A DNA stretch of 16,334 bases, taken from NCBI GenBank assembly GCA_021735115.1, contig JAIPHQ010000005.1:1-16334 (forward strand). The letters run 5' to 3'. The position numbers were made by a program, and so were the translations under genes. Below, one piece after another: positions 7,021-13,945 of the stretch. Position 1 is the stretch's first letter; the number at the start of each line of letters is the position of its first letter. Origin of the DNA: Candidatus Omnitrophota bacterium. GTDB lineage: Bacteria; Omnitrophota; Koll11; Duberdicusellales; 4484-171. Below the pieces are notes generated by a model, which worked only from the letters and a program-made list of their open reading frames with translations, was not told the DNA's origin and did no database searches.

Positions 7021-9183
7021 ATGAAAAAAACAATAGCTTTATTAGCTGTATTCTTTTTATTAGTTACTTCTTGTCTTAATCTGTCATATTCTCAAGAAGA
7101 AGAAAGTTCTAAAACCTTGCCAAAAGGTGATTATTCCCAGCAAACCGAGAAACAACAATCTCCTCAGGAAGCTTCAGAAGAAACTTCAGAAAAATCTTCA
7201 GAAGAAAAGCAAACGGAGCCAGAAGATAAAAGGACTTTAGCAGAAAAAATGAAGAAAAAGATATCTCTAGACCTAAGAGGTATGGAGATAATAGACACCT
7301 TAAACTTTTTAGCTAAACAAGGGGACATAAATATAGTAGCTACAAATAATGTCAAAGGAAGAGTTACTTTATTTCTAAAGAATGTAACTATAGAAGATAT
7401 GTTAGATATGATTTTGTTAACTAATGATTTGGCAATGTCTATAAATAACAATGTTATTACTATAATGACCAACGCTGAATATGAAGAACTGTATGGAGAA
7501 AAGTATATTGATAAAAGAGAAGCTGAAACTGTACAAATTAAATATGCTGATCCTGAAAAAATAGGTACTATTTTAGCTGATGTAAAAAGCACTATAGGAA
7601 AAGTTATTGTTGATTCAAGTACAGCTACAGTTCTGATGATGGATACGCCTAAAAAGATTAAAGAGATGAAAGAAGCCATCGAAGATGTAGATATACCTAC
7701 AGTCAGAAGAATAGTTCCCACAGAGACAAAGACTTTTGAACTAGACTATGCACAGGTAGCTGATATCGAAGAAGAACTAGCAACAGTTGTAGAAGAAAAT
7801 ATCGGGTCTATTAGGTCAGATACAAGAACTAATAGTTTAGTGGTTACAGCTTTACCGCATAATATGAAAAAGATAGAAGAGCTGATAAAAGCTTTTGATA
7901 TCCAGACCAAATCTGTATTTATCGACGCACAGATTCTTGAACTTACTTTAAGTGACGACTACTACTACGGCCTTGACTGGAGTAAGATCTTTAAAGGTTC
8001 AGATGACCTTCAGTTAGACGGCGTCTATCCATTTACTTCTTCAGGCAGTTCTTATATGAAGTTGACTATGGGGGAGTTAGCCAGTGATGATTATGATGCA
8101 ACCCTTCAGATACTTAAAAATATTGGAGAAGTAAAGATTGTTTCTTCACCCCAGATATATGTCAACAATAACCAAGAAGCCAAGTTTATGGTCGGAGCCA
8201 GAGAAGCTTATGTTACAACCACAACAACTACCGGTGAGGCTACAACTACCACCTCAGAAAGTGTAGAGTTTATTGATGTGGGGGTAAATCTTTATGTTAC
8301 ACCGGTGATCAATAAACAAGGTTATGTAAAGATGCATATTAAACCGGAAGTTAGTTCAGTAAGGGATTGGCTGGAAACTTCAGAGGGTAATGACATCCCC
8401 ATTGTAGAGACTTCTAATGTAGAAACTGATGTTTTGGTAAAAGACGGCCAGACCATTATTATGGCCGGGCTGATAAAAGAAACTGAAGAAAAAGAAGAAA
8501 AGAAAGTTCCTATATTAGGAGATATACCTTTTTTAGGCAATGCTTTTAAAAATGTTAAAAAAGAAAAAGAACGTAAAGAGTTGATCATTCTTCTTACTCC
8601 AAGTGTTATCACTGGAATGGAGCAAAAATATAAAAGTGCCGAGCAAAGAGAAAAAGAAAGGATTTTAGAAAAAGAGAAGATACGTAAAGAAATTAAAGAA
8701 GCAAAGAAAAGAGAAAAAAATAAAGCAGAAGAAAAAGCCCGAAAGCTAAAACAGAAAGAAGAAGCAGAGAAAAAAGCAGAAAAGAAAGCAGAAAAAAAGG
8801 CAGAAGAAAAAGAAAAAAAAGAATCCAAAGTAGAAGAAAAGAAACCAAAAAAGGAAGCGGAAGAAAAGGCAAAAGCAAAAACTAAAAAAACAAAAACTCC
8901 ACCGGCAAAAGAAGAAAAGAAGCCTCCAACTAAAGAGGAGCTATTTGAAAAATATAAAAAGTTAGGTTTTGACAGTGAAAGAAAAGGCAACTATCCAAAA
9001 GCTATAGAAGCTTATAAAAAAGCCCTAAAAGTAAACCCCGATAGTGCTATGATGCACCTGCATTTGGCCGATATATACGGAAACTATGTAGTTGATCCGC
9101 AAAAGGCCAAGCGTCATTTTAAATGGTACAAGGTATTAAAAAAACTATCAACCATAGAAGACACTTTTAACCAGAAGAAATAG
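7021..9183 (+). CDS. Secretin (GspD/PilQ superfamily) with lipobox and C-terminal TPR
   Basis: A 720-residue outer-membrane secretin. Residues 1-18 form a signal peptide ending in VTSC, which fits a lipobox (Cys18); cleavage after SYS at 24 is the alternative. After a Glu/Ser-rich stretch come an N0/STN-like domain (80-150), two N1-type repeats (about 169-226 and 236-294) and the secretin domain (298-530). The last shows SSPQIYVNNNQEAKFMVG, a Thr-rich gate-loop region (399-412), DVGVNLYVTPVI and the closing VPILGDIPFLGNAF with LIILLTPSVI. Unlike ordinary GspD or PilQ, the chain continues with a Lys/Glu-rich helix (about 534-630, including three AEKK repeats) and a TPR region (640-707, GNYPKAIEAYKKALKVNPDS). 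It follows a GspC-like gene, and the kinase gene starts 5 nt after its stop. It could serve type II secretion or a type IV pilus-like system; the genes here do not decide. Confidence 0.9.
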   Translation: MKKTIALLAVFFLLVTSCLNLSYSQEEESSKTLPKGDYSQQTEKQQSPQEASEETSEKSSEEKQTEPEDKRTLAEKMKKKISLDLRGMEIIDTLNFLAKQGDINIVATNNVKGRVTLFLKNVTIEDMLDMILLTNDLAMSINNNVITIMTNAEYEELYGEKYIDKREAETVQIKYADPEKIGTILADVKSTIGKVIVDSSTATVLMMDTPKKIKEMKEAIEDVDIPTVRRIVPTETKTFELDYAQVADIEEELATVVEENIGSIRSDTRTNSLVVTALPHNMKKIEELIKAFDIQTKSVFIDAQILELTLSDDYYYGLDWSKIFKGSDDLQLDGVYPFTSSGSSYMKLTMGELASDDYDATLQILKNIGEVKIVSSPQIYVNNNQEAKFMVGAREAYVTTTTTTGEATTTTSESVEFIDVGVNLYVTPVINKQGYVKMHIKPEVSSVRDWLETSEGNDIPIVETSNVETDVLVKDGQTIIMAGLIKETEEKEEKKVPILGDIPFLGNAFKNVKKEKERKELIILLTPSVITGMEQKYKSAEQREKERILEKEKIRKEIKEAKKREKNKAEEKARKLKQKEEAEKKAEKKAEKKAEEKEKKESKVEEKKPKKEAEEKAKAKTKKTKTPPAKEEKKPPTKEELFEKYKKLGFDSERKGNYPKAIEAYKKALKVNPDSAMMHLHLADIYGNYVVDPQKAKRHFKWYKVLKKLSTIEDTFNQKK

Positions 9184-9188
9184 GTTAA

Positions 9189-10523
9189 ATGAAAAAACAC
9201 TCTATCGACTGGCGTCTGTTAAGCGGTTTTGCTGCTTTATTGTTTTTAATTGTTATTATTGGCTCTATAGGTATCTACCAAATCCAATCTTCTGTAGATA
9301 CAGTTATCCGTTTAGGTGAAGATTACCTCCCCGTCCAGAGAGCAGTTTTAGAGATGAGAATCAGTAATAGTCTATATGCTATGGAAATTCGCAACTATGT
9401 TTTTTGGAAAGGGTCAAAATATCTTGATTCAGCTAAACTACTTGCTGATTCAGAAACTATCAAAGAAACAAAACAAAATTTTTCTCAGCAATTAGAGGTT
9501 TATGCCTCTTTTGCTAAAACTCCAGAACAGAAAGATTGGGTAGAAAGAGTAAGAAAATCAGAACAAAGGCTTCAGGATTTAGGTTCAAGAATCATTGAAA
9601 TAGTTAATCAAAAAGCTAATCGAAGAGAGATAAATAAGTTTTTAATGCGTTTTGAGTCTTTAAGCTATCAGATAGATGAATTTTTAAATAATAAAGTCGA
9701 GAGCTTTAATCTAAAAGCTATTAAATCAGAGATAGCTTCGGCCCGGATACATAAAAAAAGATCAATCTTGTTTTTAAGTTGGTCTTTAGTTTTAGGCTTA
9801 TTAATTGGAGCAGCAACTGCGGCTGCAGCTTATCACAATCAAAGGCGCCAGCAGCAACAGCAAAAACAACTTACTCAAAAAATGATTAAAATAGAAGAAG
9901 AGAACAAAGCTGATTTTTCGCTTCAAATCCATGACCAGATGGGCCAAGATTTAAGCGCTTTAAAGATATACCTAGATCTTATCAGCCAGGCTACAGAAGA
10001 AGATGGCTCAATAAAAGAAAACGCTAAAGAATCAAAAAAAATCTTGAAAGGATTAATTGAAAAAACCCACAATATCTCTGAATTGATCAGGCCGCCGGCC
10101 TTAGATGAAGTAGGCCTGCTGGATACGATTTCAGCTTTAGTTGACCAATATAAAAAGATTGGCAAAATTGATATTGATTATAGAAAGCCAACTAAATCTA
10201 TAGAGATTCCCCGGGAACATTCTTTAACTATTTACCGCCTAGCCCAGGAAGGCTTAACTAATATTATAAAACATGCTCAAGCTACTAAGGTAAAACTTTT
10301 TTTAGAAGTTAAAGATGGAAATTTTAAGTTGATTCTTGAAGATAACGGAGAAGGTTTTGATTATAAAAAATATTTAAAAACTTACCGGCGGCGCAAACAG
10401 GATAAACTAAAGTTAGGATTAAGCGGGTTAAAAGAAAGAGTTACTTTATTAGGCGGCACGATGGAAGTAAAAACAGCTCCCGGCAAAGGCACCATTTTAG
10501 TTGCGCGGCTACCTTATAATTAA
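9189..10523 (+). CDS. NarL-type membrane sensor histidine kinase
   Basis: A 444-residue sensor kinase. TM1 is about 12-31 and TM2 about 193-215, enclosing a ~160-residue helical periplasmic domain resembling the four-helix-bundle sensors of chemoreceptors. A Gln-rich coiled coil leads to a HisKA_3 domain with FSLQIHDQMGQDLSALK, in which His248 is the predicted phosphorylated residue, and RPPALDEVGL (301-310). The HATPase domain has the N box QEGLTNIIKHA (353-363), DNGEGF (385-390) and LGLSGLKERV (409-418). It starts 5 nt after the secretin stop, so the two are probably co-transcribed. The matching response-regulator gene lies 1.15 kb downstream, with a transposase unit in between whose left repeat begins on the base after this gene's TAA. 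No frame damage is seen. Confidence 0.93.
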   Translation: MKKHSIDWRLLSGFAALLFLIVIIGSIGIYQIQSSVDTVIRLGEDYLPVQRAVLEMRISNSLYAMEIRNYVFWKGSKYLDSAKLLADSETIKETKQNFSQQLEVYASFAKTPEQKDWVERVRKSEQRLQDLGSRIIEIVNQKANRREINKFLMRFESLSYQIDEFLNNKVESFNLKAIKSEIASARIHKKRSILFLSWSLVLGLLIGAATAAAAYHNQRRQQQQQKQLTQKMIKIEEENKADFSLQIHDQMGQDLSALKIYLDLISQATEEDGSIKENAKESKKILKGLIEKTHNISELIRPPALDEVGLLDTISALVDQYKKIGKIDIDYRKPTKSIEIPREHSLTIYRLAQEGLTNIIKHAQATKVKLFLEVKDGNFKLILEDNGEGFDYKKYLKTYRRRKQDKLKLGLSGLKERVTLLGGTMEVKTAPGKGTILVARLPYN

Positions 10524-10553
10524 GGGGTCAGGTCTCCACTCTTGACAAACTTT
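10524..10553 (+). repeat. REP-like repeat, copy B (left end of transposase unit)
   Basis: This copy is identical over 30 bp to copy A. GTCAGG (10527-10532) pairs with CTTGAC (10541-10546) around the loop TCTCCACT. It begins on the base after the kinase TAA and carries the -35 box used by the predicted transposase promoter. Confidence 0.88.
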
Positions 10554-10570
10554 CTACTCTGCTATAAAAT
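10542..10570 (+). promoter_or_regulatory. Promoter for the transposase gene, -35 inside the repeat
   Basis: TTGACA (10542-10547) is a perfect -35 hexamer, and TAAAAT (10565-10570, 5 of 6) follows at the ideal 17-nt spacing, 6 nt before the transposase ATG at 10577. The -35 lies in the 3' arm of the REP-like hairpin while the -10 is in unique sequence, so hairpin binding by the transposase could repress its own promoter. With so short a leader the transcript would be nearly leaderless. Sequence match is seen; activity is inferred. Confidence 0.6.
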
Positions 10571-10576
10571 TATTTC

Positions 10577-11539
10577 ATGGCTCGGCCATTACGCATAGAG
10601 TATGAAGATGCCTTCTATCACATAATTCAACGGGGGATAGAAAAAAAGAAGATATTTTTACAAGATACAGATAGAGGTAAGTTCCTTTCCTATCTAAGCC
10701 AGGCATATCTTAAATACAGAATAATCATCCATGCCTATGCCTTAATGGATAACCACTACCACTTAATCCTGCAAACTCCCAAGGCTAATTTAACTAAAGC
10801 AATGCATTATCTTAATACCAGCTATGCTGCTTATTTTAATGCCAAAAGAAAAAGAACAGGCCCTTTATATCAGGGTAGGTACAAAGCTATATTAGTTCAG
10901 CAAGATGAATATCTACACCATCTCTCTCGCTATATTCACCTGAATCCGGTTAGGGCAAAGATTGTAAAAAATCCCATAGAATATCTTTGGAGTAGCTATA
11001 AGTATTTTGTCTCAAACGCAGCATCACCTGCTTGGCTGCAGACAACCTTTATTCTTTCTATGTTTAGCAAAACAGCTTCTCAGGCTAAAAAAATCTATAA
11101 AGAGTTTGTCTTGACTGGAATAGGTAAAGAAAAAGATATAATTTTTAAAAATACAATCAAAGGATTTATCCTTGGTAATGGTGATTTTGCTGAAAAAATA
11201 ATAAAGAAATTTGTTAAGGGCAAACAAAACTCAGAGATTCCGATCATAAATGAACTGCAGTATCGAAAAGAACCAACTCTGGCGGAAATCAAAACCCGAG
11301 TAGAGAATAAAATAAAAGACAATAAAAAAAATAATAAGAACAAGAGATTAAGGAGAAAAATCATATTATATCTGGCGCGTAAATATACCCAACAAACTCT
11401 TAATCAAATAGCTTCCTTTTGTGGTAAAATTAAAGACACCGGAGTAAGCCAGGCATTTAAAAGGACAAAGCAGGCAAGGAAAAAGAACAAAGAGCTTAAT
11501 AAGCTTTTAGAAGAGCTAGAGAAAGAAATAAAAGTATAA
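10577..11539 (+). CDS. REP-associated tyrosine (HUH/Y1) transposase with DnaA-like C-terminal HTH
   Basis: A 320-residue single-strand transposase of the TnpA_REP/RAYT branch of the IS200/IS605 family. The N-terminus MARPLRIEYEDAFYHIIQRG is typical. The HUH pair is His60-Tyr61-His62 in LMDNHYHLILQTP, and the nucleophile is predicted as Tyr119 in LSRYIHLNPVRAKIV; GPLYQGRYKA lies between them. All key residues are present, so the enzyme looks intact. A long C-terminal extension (about 235-320) contains RKIILYLARKYTQQTLNQIASFCG followed by a VSQAFKRTKQ helix, resembling the DnaA domain IV helix-turn-helix seen in some of these transposases. It ends in a Lys/Glu-rich helix. No Shine-Dalgarno is visible; the promoter lies immediately upstream. 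The gene sits between inverted copies of its probable substrate hairpin. Confidence 0.92.
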   Translation: MARPLRIEYEDAFYHIIQRGIEKKKIFLQDTDRGKFLSYLSQAYLKYRIIIHAYALMDNHYHLILQTPKANLTKAMHYLNTSYAAYFNAKRKRTGPLYQGRYKAILVQQDEYLHHLSRYIHLNPVRAKIVKNPIEYLWSSYKYFVSNAASPAWLQTTFILSMFSKTASQAKKIYKEFVLTGIGKEKDIIFKNTIKGFILGNGDFAEKIIKKFVKGKQNSEIPIINELQYRKEPTLAEIKTRVENKIKDNKKNNKNKRLRRKIILYLARKYTQQTLNQIASFCGKIKDTGVSQAFKRTKQARKKNKELNKLLEELEKEIKV

Positions 11540-11639
11540 AGGCCAGGTTTAATTTTTATATTGGTGTTTGACTTTTTTACAGAATTTCGGCATCAAGGCT
11601 ATTAGCATAATAAATAGGTGCTTGTTCTTATTAAAAAGA

Positions 11640-11662
11640 GTCAAGAGTGGAGACCTGACCCC
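11640..11662 (-). repeat. REP-like repeat, copy C (right end of transposase unit)
   Basis: On the - strand this copy is identical to the first 23 bp of copies A and B, including the complete GTCAGG/CTTGAC stem, and then diverges (TTGACT then CTTTTTAA rather than TTGACA then AACTTT). Its outer end is 8 nt from the response-regulator ATG, so it supplies most of the immediate upstream region of that gene. Confidence 0.87.
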
Positions 11663-11670
11663 CTAATAAA

Positions 11671-12324
11671 ATGGCTTATACAGTAATAATAGCAGATGAT
11701 CATGATATTATCAGAGAAGGCTTAAAGAATATTCTTAAAAATCATTCTGATTTTCAAGTGATCAAAGAAGCAACCGATGGAGAGGAAGCTTTAGCAGAGG
11801 TGGAGAAGATAAAACCAGACATTCTGCTCTTAGATATCTCCATGCCTAAATTAAGCGGCCTTGATTTGATAAAAAAGATTAAAGCTGTATCTAGCCAAAC
11901 TAAGATTTTGATGATTACGGTTTATAAAACCCATGTCTATATTATGAAGGCTTTTGAAGCCGGAGCTGATGGTTATCTGGTTAAAGAAAAAGCTGCTCAA
12001 GAACTAGTGCCAGCCCTATCTAAAATAGTTAACGGTAAAGTTTATCTGACTCCGTCGGTTTCTTCTCAACTAATCGAAAAAGCCGCTGAGAAAAAATCTT
12101 CTAAACTAAATAAAAAAAGCAGTTTAACTGAAAGAGAAAAAGAGGTTCTTCGTTTAGTCGGGGAAGGTAAGACTGCTAAAGAAATAGGTAATATATTATA
12201 TATAAGCACCCGTACAGTAGAAAACTATAAAAATGATCTTTTAAAAAAGTTAGATTTACACCGTACCGCTGATTTGATCAAATACGCCATAAAGCATAAT
12301 ATAGTTGATATCGAAGAATATTGA
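11671..12324 (+). CDS. NarL/LuxR-family response regulator
   Basis: A 217-residue two-domain regulator. The receiver domain (1-120) has the acidic pair Asp9-Asp10, the phosphorylated Asp55 in ILLLDISMP, Thr83 in the MITVY strand and Lys105 in GYLVKE. The output domain (about 150-217) is a LuxR-type HTH: LTEREKEVLRLVGEGKTAKEIGNILYIS, then RTVENYKNDLLKKL. It is the natural partner of the HisKA_3 kinase encoded upstream. The ATG at 11671 gives the canonical start, but the upstream 30 nt are REP copy C plus CTAATAAA, with no usable Shine-Dalgarno; GGAG at 11649-11652 is 18 nt away. Translation may therefore be weak or leaderless since the insertion. Targets are unknown; the secretin block is the obvious guess. 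Confidence 0.94.
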   Translation: MAYTVIIADDHDIIREGLKNILKNHSDFQVIKEATDGEEALAEVEKIKPDILLLDISMPKLSGLDLIKKIKAVSSQTKILMITVYKTHVYIMKAFEAGADGYLVKEKAAQELVPALSKIVNGKVYLTPSVSSQLIEKAAEKKSSKLNKKSSLTEREKEVLRLVGEGKTAKEIGNILYISTRTVENYKNDLLKKLDLHRTADLIKYAIKHNIVDIEEY

Positions 12325-12344
12325 GTTTTAGGCTACAAGTGGCT

Positions 12345-12355
12345 ATCAACGAATT
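12345..12355 (+). repeat. Left copy of 11-bp direct repeat flanking the AlbA_2 gene
   Basis: ATCAACGAATT here is repeated exactly at 13873-13883, bracketing the 1.4-kb AlbA_2 gene and its upstream hairpin. It may be a target duplication, a recombination site, or a dispersed intergenic repeat. It lies 20 nt after the response-regulator stop. Confidence 0.5.
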
Positions 12356-12363
12356 TACGCTTG

Positions 12364-12419
12364 TCCTCCGAAGCTCTTGGCCCCCGAAGCCTTGGCGAAG
12401 TGGTTTTAGCGCAGGAGGA
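12364..12419 (+). repeat. Intergenic fold-back element with internal CGAAGC repeats
   Basis: TCCTCC (12364-12369) is complementary to GGAGGA (12414-12419) over a 44-nt loop. Within the loop CGAAGC occurs twice (as CGAAGCTCTTGGC and CGAAGCCTTGGC), next to GC-rich runs unlike the surrounding AT-rich sequence. Such CGAAGC/CTTGGCG modules look like dispersed repeats. The 3' arm includes AGGAGG (12413-12418), a perfect Shine-Dalgarno, but it is 36 nt from the ATG at 12455 and the nearby frame is closed, so it does not seem to serve that gene. Confidence 0.55.
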
Positions 12420-12454
12420 AATTTATACGAATAATAAGGTAAAAGATTACCAAG

Positions 12455-13873
12455 ATGCAGAAGAAGAAAATAAAATCAATTATTAAACAGGGCGAGGGAA
12501 TGCATGTTGAGTTTAAAGAATGTAGAGATAAACTTAGCAAAGAAGTTTTTGAGACTGTCTGCGCTTTTTTAAATCGCTTTGGCGGGGAATTATTATTAGG
12601 AGTAAATGACGCCAGTAAAATTGTTGGTATTAATAAGAAAAAGGTAGCACAGATAAAAAAAGATTTTGCCACCGCTATTAATAATCCACAAGTAATTAAT
12701 CCGGCATTCTATTTAACTTTGAAAGAAGTTGTGGTGGGAAATAAAATTATTCTTTATGTTTATGTTCCTGAAAGCTCGCAAGTGCACAAATATAAAGGTA
12801 GGATAATAGACCGAAATGAGGATGGTGACTTTGATATTACTGAGAATTCTAGCCTTGTAACATCGTTGTATGTTAGAAAGCAGACAACTTATTCTGAAAA
12901 TAAGGTTTATCCTTATCTAGCCCTTAAGGATTTACGAAGTGATTTAATTGAGAAAACTCGGAAACTGGCAAGAATTCAGAACCCTGGGCATCCCTGGGCG
13001 GATATGGATGACATTGAGTTGTTAAAAAGTGCACAGCTTTATTTAAAGAATTATAGCAAAGGCCAAGAAGGTTTTACGCTTGCTTCAATTTTGTTGTTTG
13101 GGAAAGACGAAGTAATAATGTCGGTATTGCCTCACCACCGTACCGATGCTATCCTAAGAATTAAGGATATAGACAGATACGACGATCGGGATGATATAAG
13201 AACAAATCTGATTGAGAGTTATGATAGGATTATGGCTTTCGTTAACAAGCATCTCCCCGATAAATTTTATCTTGAAGATGAACAACGGATAAATATTAGG
13301 GATCACATTTTTAGGGAGGTTGCCGGAAATATTCTTATACACAGGGAATATACTAATCCGTTTCCCGCAAAATTTATTATTGAAAGAGGCCGGGTCTATA
13401 CTGAAAACAGCAACAGGCCTCATGGCCATGGTTTAATAAACCCGGCAAATTTTTCGCCTTTCCCCAAGAATCCGGTTATTGCCAGAATATTTAAGGAAAT
13501 AGGCCGTGCCGATGAATTAGGTTCCGGAGTCAAAAAGCTTTTTAAATATTGTAAAATTTATTCCGGCAGCGACCCTGAGTTGATAGAAGAAGACATCTTC
13601 AAAACAATCATTCCGTTAGGCTGGAAAACCGAAGCAAAAACAGGTGGTATAAAAGGTGGTATAAAAGGTGGTGTGAAATTGTCAAATCGTCAAAAAGAAA
13701 TTGTGGTTAATATGCAAAAAAATCCCACAATAACTTATAATGAATTAGCGGAAAAACTAAAAATTAATCCGTCTGCTATTCAAAAACATATCAAAAAACT
13801 GAAAGAGAAGAAAATTGTTCAAAGAATGGGAGACAAAAGAGGTGGGCATTGGAGGATCATAGGGAAAGGATGA
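12455..13873 (+). CDS. AlbA_2 / HATPase_c_4 / winged-HTH protein (RecG-like putative regulator)
   Basis: A 472-residue protein of the group often mislabelled ATP-dependent DNA helicase RecG-like. The N-terminal AlbA_2 (Schlafen-type) domain spans about 10-140 (EGMHVEFKECRD, then FLNRFGGELLLGVND and VGI). The middle and C-terminal part is an HATPase_c_4 fold: REVAGNILIHREYTNP (287-302) is the N-box-like helix, ERGRVYTENSNRP follows, and GRADELGSGVKKLFKYC (350-366) is the glycine-rich box. A GGIKGGIKGGVK linker (397-408) leads to a winged HTH (411-470, TITYNELAEKLKINPSAIQKHIKKLKEKKIV). No helicase motifs are present. Such proteins are accessory genes of unclear function, possibly nucleic-acid-binding regulators. 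The ATG at 12455 has only a weak AAGG upstream. It is flanked by an 11-bp direct repeat, suggesting recent acquisition. Confidence 0.85.
   Translation: MQKKKIKSIIKQGEGMHVEFKECRDKLSKEVFETVCAFLNRFGGELLLGVNDASKIVGINKKKVAQIKKDFATAINNPQVINPAFYLTLKEVVVGNKIILYVYVPESSQVHKYKGRIIDRNEDGDFDITENSSLVTSLYVRKQTTYSENKVYPYLALKDLRSDLIEKTRKLARIQNPGHPWADMDDIELLKSAQLYLKNYSKGQEGFTLASILLFGKDEVIMSVLPHHRTDAILRIKDIDRYDDRDDIRTNLIESYDRIMAFVNKHLPDKFYLEDEQRINIRDHIFREVAGNILIHREYTNPFPAKFIIERGRVYTENSNRPHGHGLINPANFSPFPKNPVIARIFKEIGRADELGSGVKKLFKYCKIYSGSDPELIEEDIFKTIIPLGWKTEAKTGGIKGGIKGGVKLSNRQKEIVVNMQKNPTITYNELAEKLKINPSAIQKHIKKLKEKKIVQRMGDKRGGHWRIIGKG
13643..13678 (+). repeat. Three tandem 12-bp units inside the AlbA_2 gene
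   Basis: GGTGGTATAAAA occurs twice exactly (13643-13654 and 13655-13666), followed by the variant GGTGGTGTGAAA (13667-13678). The units encode the linker GGIKGGIKGGVK between the ATPase-like domain and the winged helix. Because the unit is 12 bp, gain or loss would keep the frame and only change the linker length. Confidence 0.85.
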
Positions 13874-13893
13874 TCAACGAATTGCTAATTCGT
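13873..13893 (+). repeat. Right direct-repeat copy overlapping a small palindrome
   Basis: ATCAACGAATT (13873-13883) is the second copy of the flanking direct repeat and begins on the last base of the AlbA_2 stop codon. Its ACGAATT (13877-13883) pairs with AATTCGT (13887-13893) over a 3-nt loop. No T-run follows, so it is not an obvious terminator. The left copy lacks the second palindrome arm. Confidence 0.5.
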
Positions 13894-13945
13894 ATATTCG
13901 TAAAAGATTTGTATACTCGTCGATGGTAATATTCAACGCACAATG

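Larger units (their letters stand above)
10524..11662 (+). mobile_element. REP-associated transposase unit between kinase and regulator
   Basis: A 1,139-bp unit bounded by inverted copies of a 23-bp repeat: copy B at 10524-10546 (+) and copy C at 11640-11662 (complement), identical over 23 bp, with GGGG outermost on both sides. Inside are a promoter, an intact Y1 transposase gene and about 100 nt of AT-rich sequence. Related solo repeats at 1774 and 14081 show that the repeat spreads without the gene. The left edge directly follows the kinase stop codon and the right edge is 8 nt before the response-regulator ATG. I see no target duplication, as expected for HUH/Y1 transposition. Confidence 0.82.

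Noticed and set aside
7164..7721. 185-codon antisense reading frame opposite the secretin N-terminal domains
   Set aside because: It lies fully opposite strongly supported coding sequence and has no recognisable domain.
8322..8990. Long Ser/Phe-rich antisense reading frame opposite the secretin stalk
   Set aside because: It mirrors the purine-rich Lys/Glu coding strand; its composition is an artefact and no ribosome-binding site or family signature is present.
12455..13873. RecG helicase
   Set aside because: The common database label is misleading: no Walker A/B helicase motifs are seen, only AlbA_2, HATPase_c_4-like and winged-HTH regions.
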